This document shows, one piece after another, positions 60,842 through 64,000 of a stretch of 64,000 bases of DNA. The stretch is taken from assembly GCF_013177295.1 (NCBI RefSeq), contig NZ_CP053642.1, forward strand, positions 310,001-374,000, in the 5' to 3' direction. A program made the translations under genes and the position numbers. The notes beneath the pieces were generated by a model. That model made no database searches. It saw only the letters and a list, made by a program, of their open reading frames with translations, and was not told where the DNA came from. Source of the stretch: Actinomyces marmotae (GTDB lineage: Bacteria; Actinomycetota; Actinomycetes; Actinomycetales; Actinomycetaceae). The first letter of the stretch is position 1, and each line of letters begins with the position of its first letter.

Positions 60842-61957
60842 GTGACTCCCACTTCCCATGCGCGGATCCGCGGAGAGCTCGACCTGGGGGCTCTCCGGGA
60901 GAATGACCGCACCGGCCTCCTGGCTGACATCGACAGGATCGTCGTCTGGGATATCGCCCTGACCACCCGCTTCCGCGGTCTGACGCGTCGTGACGGTGTC
61001 CTGATCCACGGCCCCGCGGGCTGGGGCGAGGCCGCCCCCTTCTGGGACTACAACGCCGACGCCTCCGCGCCGTGGCTCGCCGCGGCCCTTGAGGCCGCCA
61101 CCGGCATCGGACCCGGAGGCGCCCCTGCCCCCCAGCACCCCGTCGTGCGCACCCACATCCCCGTCAACGTGACCATCCCCGAGGTGGGGGAGCAGCGGGC
61201 CCGTGAGATGGTGGTCGCCTCGGGCTGCCGCACCGCCAAGGTCAAGGTCGCCGGGCGGCGCGACTCGATGCGCAAGGACATCAAGAGGCTCGAGGCCGTC
61301 CGGGACGCCCTCGGCCCCGAGGGCCGTATCCGCATCGACGCCAACGGCTGCTGGGACCTCGACGCCGCCGCCCGCCACATCCCCATCCTCGACCGCGCCG
61401 CGGCGGGCCTGGAGTACGTGGAGCAGCCCTGCTCCGACGTCCACGACCTCGCCGCGCTGCGCAAGCGCCTCAGCGTGCCGATCGCCGCCGACGAGTCCAT
61501 CCGCCTGTCGGCGGACCCCCTCGCCGTCACTCGCCTGCGGGCTGCCGACCTGGCGATCCTCAAGGTCGCCCCCCTGGGAGGGGTCACCCGCGCCCTCGCG
61601 ATGGCCGAGCGGCTCGGGCTGCCCGCCGTCGTCTCCTCTTCCCTGGACACGACCATCGGCATCTCCGAGGGCACCCGGCTGGCAGCGGCGCTGCCCGTGC
61701 TCGGGCGCGCCTGCGGGCTGGGCACGATCCGCCTGCTCTCGCGCGACGTCGCCGTTCCCTCCGCCATTCCCGCGGGCGGCTCGCTCCCGGTGCGCGCGCC
61801 CCACCTGTCCAACGCGATCCTCGGCGCCGTGCTCGCCGGCGAGGAGACCGTCTCCCAGTGGCAGTCCCGTTTCGCCCATATGCTCGGGGCCCTGACCGCC
61901 CGACGGGAGCGGGAGGCGCGCGACGCCTCGACCGCCGTCGGTGGCCTTCCGATCTGA
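60842..61957 (+). CDS. menC: o-Succinylbenzoate synthase
   Basis: MenC dehydrates SHCHC to o-succinylbenzoate. The 371 residues are an enolase-superfamily barrel: TAKVKVAG with the catalytic Lys pair near 134, RIRIDANGCWDLDAA near 162, YVEQPCSDVHDLAALRKRL near 190, IAADESIRLSADP near 216 and AAD-LAILKVAPLGGVTRAL with the second Lys near 240. GTG 60842 lies six bases after TATCCT (leaderless). menD follows after 37 bases in the same direction. Confidence 0.93.
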   Translation: MTPTSHARIRGELDLGALRENDRTGLLADIDRIVVWDIALTTRFRGLTRRDGVLIHGPAGWGEAAPFWDYNADASAPWLAAALEAATGIGPGGAPAPQHPVVRTHIPVNVTIPEVGEQRAREMVVASGCRTAKVKVAGRRDSMRKDIKRLEAVRDALGPEGRIRIDANGCWDLDAAARHIPILDRAAAGLEYVEQPCSDVHDLAALRKRLSVPIAADESIRLSADPLAVTRLRAADLAILKVAPLGGVTRALAMAERLGLPAVVSSSLDTTIGISEGTRLAAALPVLGRACGLGTIRLLSRDVAVPSAIPAGGSLPVRAPHLSNAILGAVLAGEETVSQWQSRFAHMLGALTARREREARDASTAVGGLPI

Positions 61958-61994
61958 CCGGCGCCGACGGCGCTCACGACGAAGCCGAGGACCG

Positions 61995-63788
61995 ATGCAG
62001 CCCCCCTCACTCACCGCTGCCGCCGCTATCGTGGAGGCCCTGGTGGCCACGGGTGTCCGCTGGGCGGTCCTCAGCCCCGGATCGCGATCCGCCCCCATGG
62101 CCTACGCCCTGGCCGAGGCGGAGGCCGCCGGGCTCCTGGGCCTGCGGGTCGTCCTGGATGAGCGCAGCGCCGGCTTCACCGCCCTGGGCATGAGCCGCGC
62201 GGCCCTCCTGGAGGGCCGGCGCGCCCCCGCCGTCGTCGTGACCACCTCCGGCACCGCCGTGGCCAACCTCCACCCGGCTCTCGCTGAGGCCGATGCCGCC
62301 GGCATCCCGTTGGTCGTCATCTCCACCGACCGCCCGCACGAGCTCGTGGGCACTGGCGCCAACCAGACCACCGCGCAGGCGGGCATCTTCGCGCTCGCTC
62401 CGCGCGCGACCGTCGACATCCCCGCCGATCTCACGGCCCCCGGCCCGGCCGGACTGGGTGAGGAGCCCGGGCGGGCGGCCATCACCGGGCAGGTCCGCAG
62501 GGCCGTTCTCGCCGCCGCCGGGACGCTGACCCGCGATCCGGGCCCCGCCCATATCAACGCCCGATTCCGCCCGCCGCTCACGCCGGGCGGAGGGCCCATC
62601 CTGGGGGAGCCGCCCTCGCGCGCCGCCCTCGCGGGCCCGGCTGTCTGGGAGGCCCCCGCCCCCGCGCCGCACGCCGTCTGGGATGCCGCCGCCCCCGCCA
62701 CGGGAGAGGGGGGTAGCGCCCCCGGGCTCGTCGTCGCTGGCGACTGCCCCGACCCCGCCCTCGGCGACCTCGCCGCGAGAGCGGCCGAACGCCTCGGATG
62801 GCCGCTCCTGGCCGAGCCGACCTCGGGCGCGCGCCATGGCTCCACCGCGCAGCCCCGATACGCCGAGTTGCTCGCCACCACCGCCGGGCGCGACCTGGCA
62901 TCGAGGGTGCGCCGCATCCTCGTCGTCGGCCACCCCAGCCTCAGCCGGCCCATCAGCGCGCTCCTGGCCCGCCACGACGCCCGGATCAGCGTCCTGGCCG
63001 ATCGGGCCAGGATCACCGACGTCGCCGGAACCGCGGGGCGCGTCATCGCCGTCGAGCCCGCCGGCACCCCCGGCGGCCGGGCGGGCCAGGCGGAGCGGAT
63101 CGCGCGCCTCCTCGGGGGCGGGGGGCGTGCCTGGGCGGCCGACTGGACGAGCGCCGTCTGCGCCCTCGACCCTCTCTCGGCGCCGCTCGGCGCCGGGGCC
63201 GGCTCCCCCGCGCAGGCCGATGCCCCCCACTTGGGCGCACTCACCGCGGACGACGCCGCCCTCGCCGTCTGGGCCTCCTGCGCCCCCGATCGCGCGGGCG
63301 CCGAGGCTCCCCTGCTCGTCGTCGGCTCATCCATGACGATTCGTCGTCTCGACCGGCTCGCGCCCGTGGGCGCGCCCGCGCCCACCGCGGTCGCCAACCG
63401 GGGCCTGGCCGGCATCGATGGGACGATCGCCACCGCCAGCGGCCTCGCGCTCGCCTCGGGAGGGCCGGTTCGCGCGGTCATGGGGGACCTGGCCTTCCTC
63501 CACGACGCCATGTCGCTCGGCCGCGGCGAGCATGAGCGCGAGCCCGACCTCCAGGTCATCGTCCTCGACGACGCCGGCGGCGCCATCTTCAAGGGCCTGG
63601 AGTACGCGGGAGTGCCGGGGGATGAGCGATTCGCCCGCCTCTTCGCCACCCCTCAGCGCGGCAGCATCACCGCCCTGGCCCGGGCCCTGGGCGTGGCCGT
63701 TCATGAGGCGGGCGACGCGCGCGCCCTCGAGCGCGCCCTGGCGGAGCCGGTGCGCGGGCTGAGCGTGATACGGGTCGCCCTGGCCTGA
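61995..63788 (+). CDS. menD: 2-succinyl-5-enolpyruvyl-6-hydroxy-3-cyclohexene-1-carboxylate synthase
   Basis: MenD is the thiamine diphosphate enzyme joining isochorismate and 2-oxoglutarate. The 597 residues show VRWAVLSPGSRSAPMAYALA near 18, LDERSAGFTALGMSRA near 53, TTSGTAVANLHPALAEADAA, HELVGTGANQTTAQ near 115, NRGLAGIDGTIATASGLALA near 470 and MGDLAFLHDAMSLGRGEH near 495 (cofactor binding). The chain is slightly longer than usual, with Ala/Pro-rich loops near 225 and 400. ATG 61995 has a GAGGA ribosome binding site. menC-menD form an operon; menF and menH are not in the window. Confidence 0.95.
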   Translation: MQPPSLTAAAAIVEALVATGVRWAVLSPGSRSAPMAYALAEAEAAGLLGLRVVLDERSAGFTALGMSRAALLEGRRAPAVVVTTSGTAVANLHPALAEADAAGIPLVVISTDRPHELVGTGANQTTAQAGIFALAPRATVDIPADLTAPGPAGLGEEPGRAAITGQVRRAVLAAAGTLTRDPGPAHINARFRPPLTPGGGPILGEPPSRAALAGPAVWEAPAPAPHAVWDAAAPATGEGGSAPGLVVAGDCPDPALGDLAARAAERLGWPLLAEPTSGARHGSTAQPRYAELLATTAGRDLASRVRRILVVGHPSLSRPISALLARHDARISVLADRARITDVAGTAGRVIAVEPAGTPGGRAGQAERIARLLGGGGRAWAADWTSAVCALDPLSAPLGAGAGSPAQADAPHLGALTADDAALAVWASCAPDRAGAEAPLLVVGSSMTIRRLDRLAPVGAPAPTAVANRGLAGIDGTIATASGLALASGGPVRAVMGDLAFLHDAMSLGRGEHEREPDLQVIVLDDAGGAIFKGLEYAGVPGDERFARLFATPQRGSITALARALGVAVHEAGDARALERALAEPVRGLSVIRVALA

Positions 63789-63988
63789 GCCCGTCCTGGG
63801 CGCCGGTATACCAAGTTGTAACGGGCCTTGCTGCCAGGGAGATCACTGATGAGGGGAGAACGCGCACAGCCCGGCCACAGGTGGCGAGAAGAGAAGACAC
63901 AGTCTCCCCGGTCTACCATGCGGCAGACAGCAGTTGATGACGCGGGTCGATCAGGCGCGCGCCCCATCCAGGAGGTTCAGAGGAGACC

Positions 63989-64000
63989 ATGAGCAACTAC
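63989..64000 (+). CDS. Start of a gene running off the window
   Basis: The last 12 bases read ATG AGC AAC TAC (MSNY), after GGAGG and AGAGGAG ribosome binding sequences. TACCAT at 63914-63919 is a plausible -10 element with a leader of about 68 bases. The product cannot be identified from four residues. Confidence 0.5.

Overview
The window reads as chromosomal DNA of a very G+C-rich actinobacterium, most likely Actinomyces or a close relative in Actinomycetaceae. Supporting signs are the purF-purM-DUF3073 order, the GlnR-like regulator, DUF2516, DUF6318 and PKD surface genes, a mycobacterium-like DipZ/SigK/RskA set, a menaquinone pathway, and many genes whose start codon sits 6-8 bases after a -10-like hexamer (leaderless transcripts). 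No phage, integrase, transposase or CRISPR array was recognised. Species is an inference; no search was possible.

Layout. 1-0.84 kb: tail of a four-carbon acid sugar kinase followed by debris of the same kind of operon. 0.85-6.8 kb: purF-purM, then small reverse-strand genes (DUF3806, DUF3073, two DUF3618-like proteins, a holin-3_6 membrane protein). 6.9-10.6 kb: a heterodimeric ABC exporter with complementary degenerate ATP sites. 10.7-19.7 kb: surface and housekeeping genes, three tRNAs (Glu, Asp, Phe), MscS, MsrB, a nuclease-like EEP protein and two transporters. 19.7-20.8 kb: a non-coding region with 19-bp tandem arrays in opposite orientations. 20.8-25 kb: DEAD-box helicase, a Tat-exported CAP-like protein, a decayed toxin-antitoxin/XRE locus, a 47-residue protein and tRNA-Lys. 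25-34 kb: phosphate transport (Pit + DUF47), GlnR-like regulator, nitrobindin-like protein, YgfZ, DUF2516, Dtd and a phosphopantetheinyl transferase. 34.4-39 kb: ClpC and a ProP-type MFS transporter. 39.4-43.6 kb: a three-gene operon resembling a reduced Pel exopolysaccharide system (PelG-like, PelF, a GHL15-like hydrolase). 43.7-46.5 kb: pyruvate phosphate dikinase. 46.6-48.6 kb: a DUF6318 + PKD surface-protein module between two opposing arrays of a 22-bp repeat. 48.6-63.8 kb: menE, menA, menB, menC and menD, interleaved with two small Met/Ser/Asp-rich lipoproteins, DipZ, SigK, RskA, YagU and arginine deiminase.

How the parts fit. The right third looks devoted to envelope electron transfer and redox maintenance: menaquinone synthesis surrounds a DipZ thiol-disulfide relay, its probable ECF sigma/anti-sigma pair, and exported Met-rich lipoproteins. 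Two promoters there match the mycobacterial SigK pattern (CCATCC-like, 16 bases, CGAAC-like), one before dipZ and one before the repeat lipoprotein, so a small autonomous regulon can be proposed. The dispersed 22-bp repeat (CGAGACCGGT plus a 12-bp spacer) occurs at four places: two as long near-perfect palindromes and two as opposing arrays around a surface-protein module. It is the most unusual structural signal in the window.
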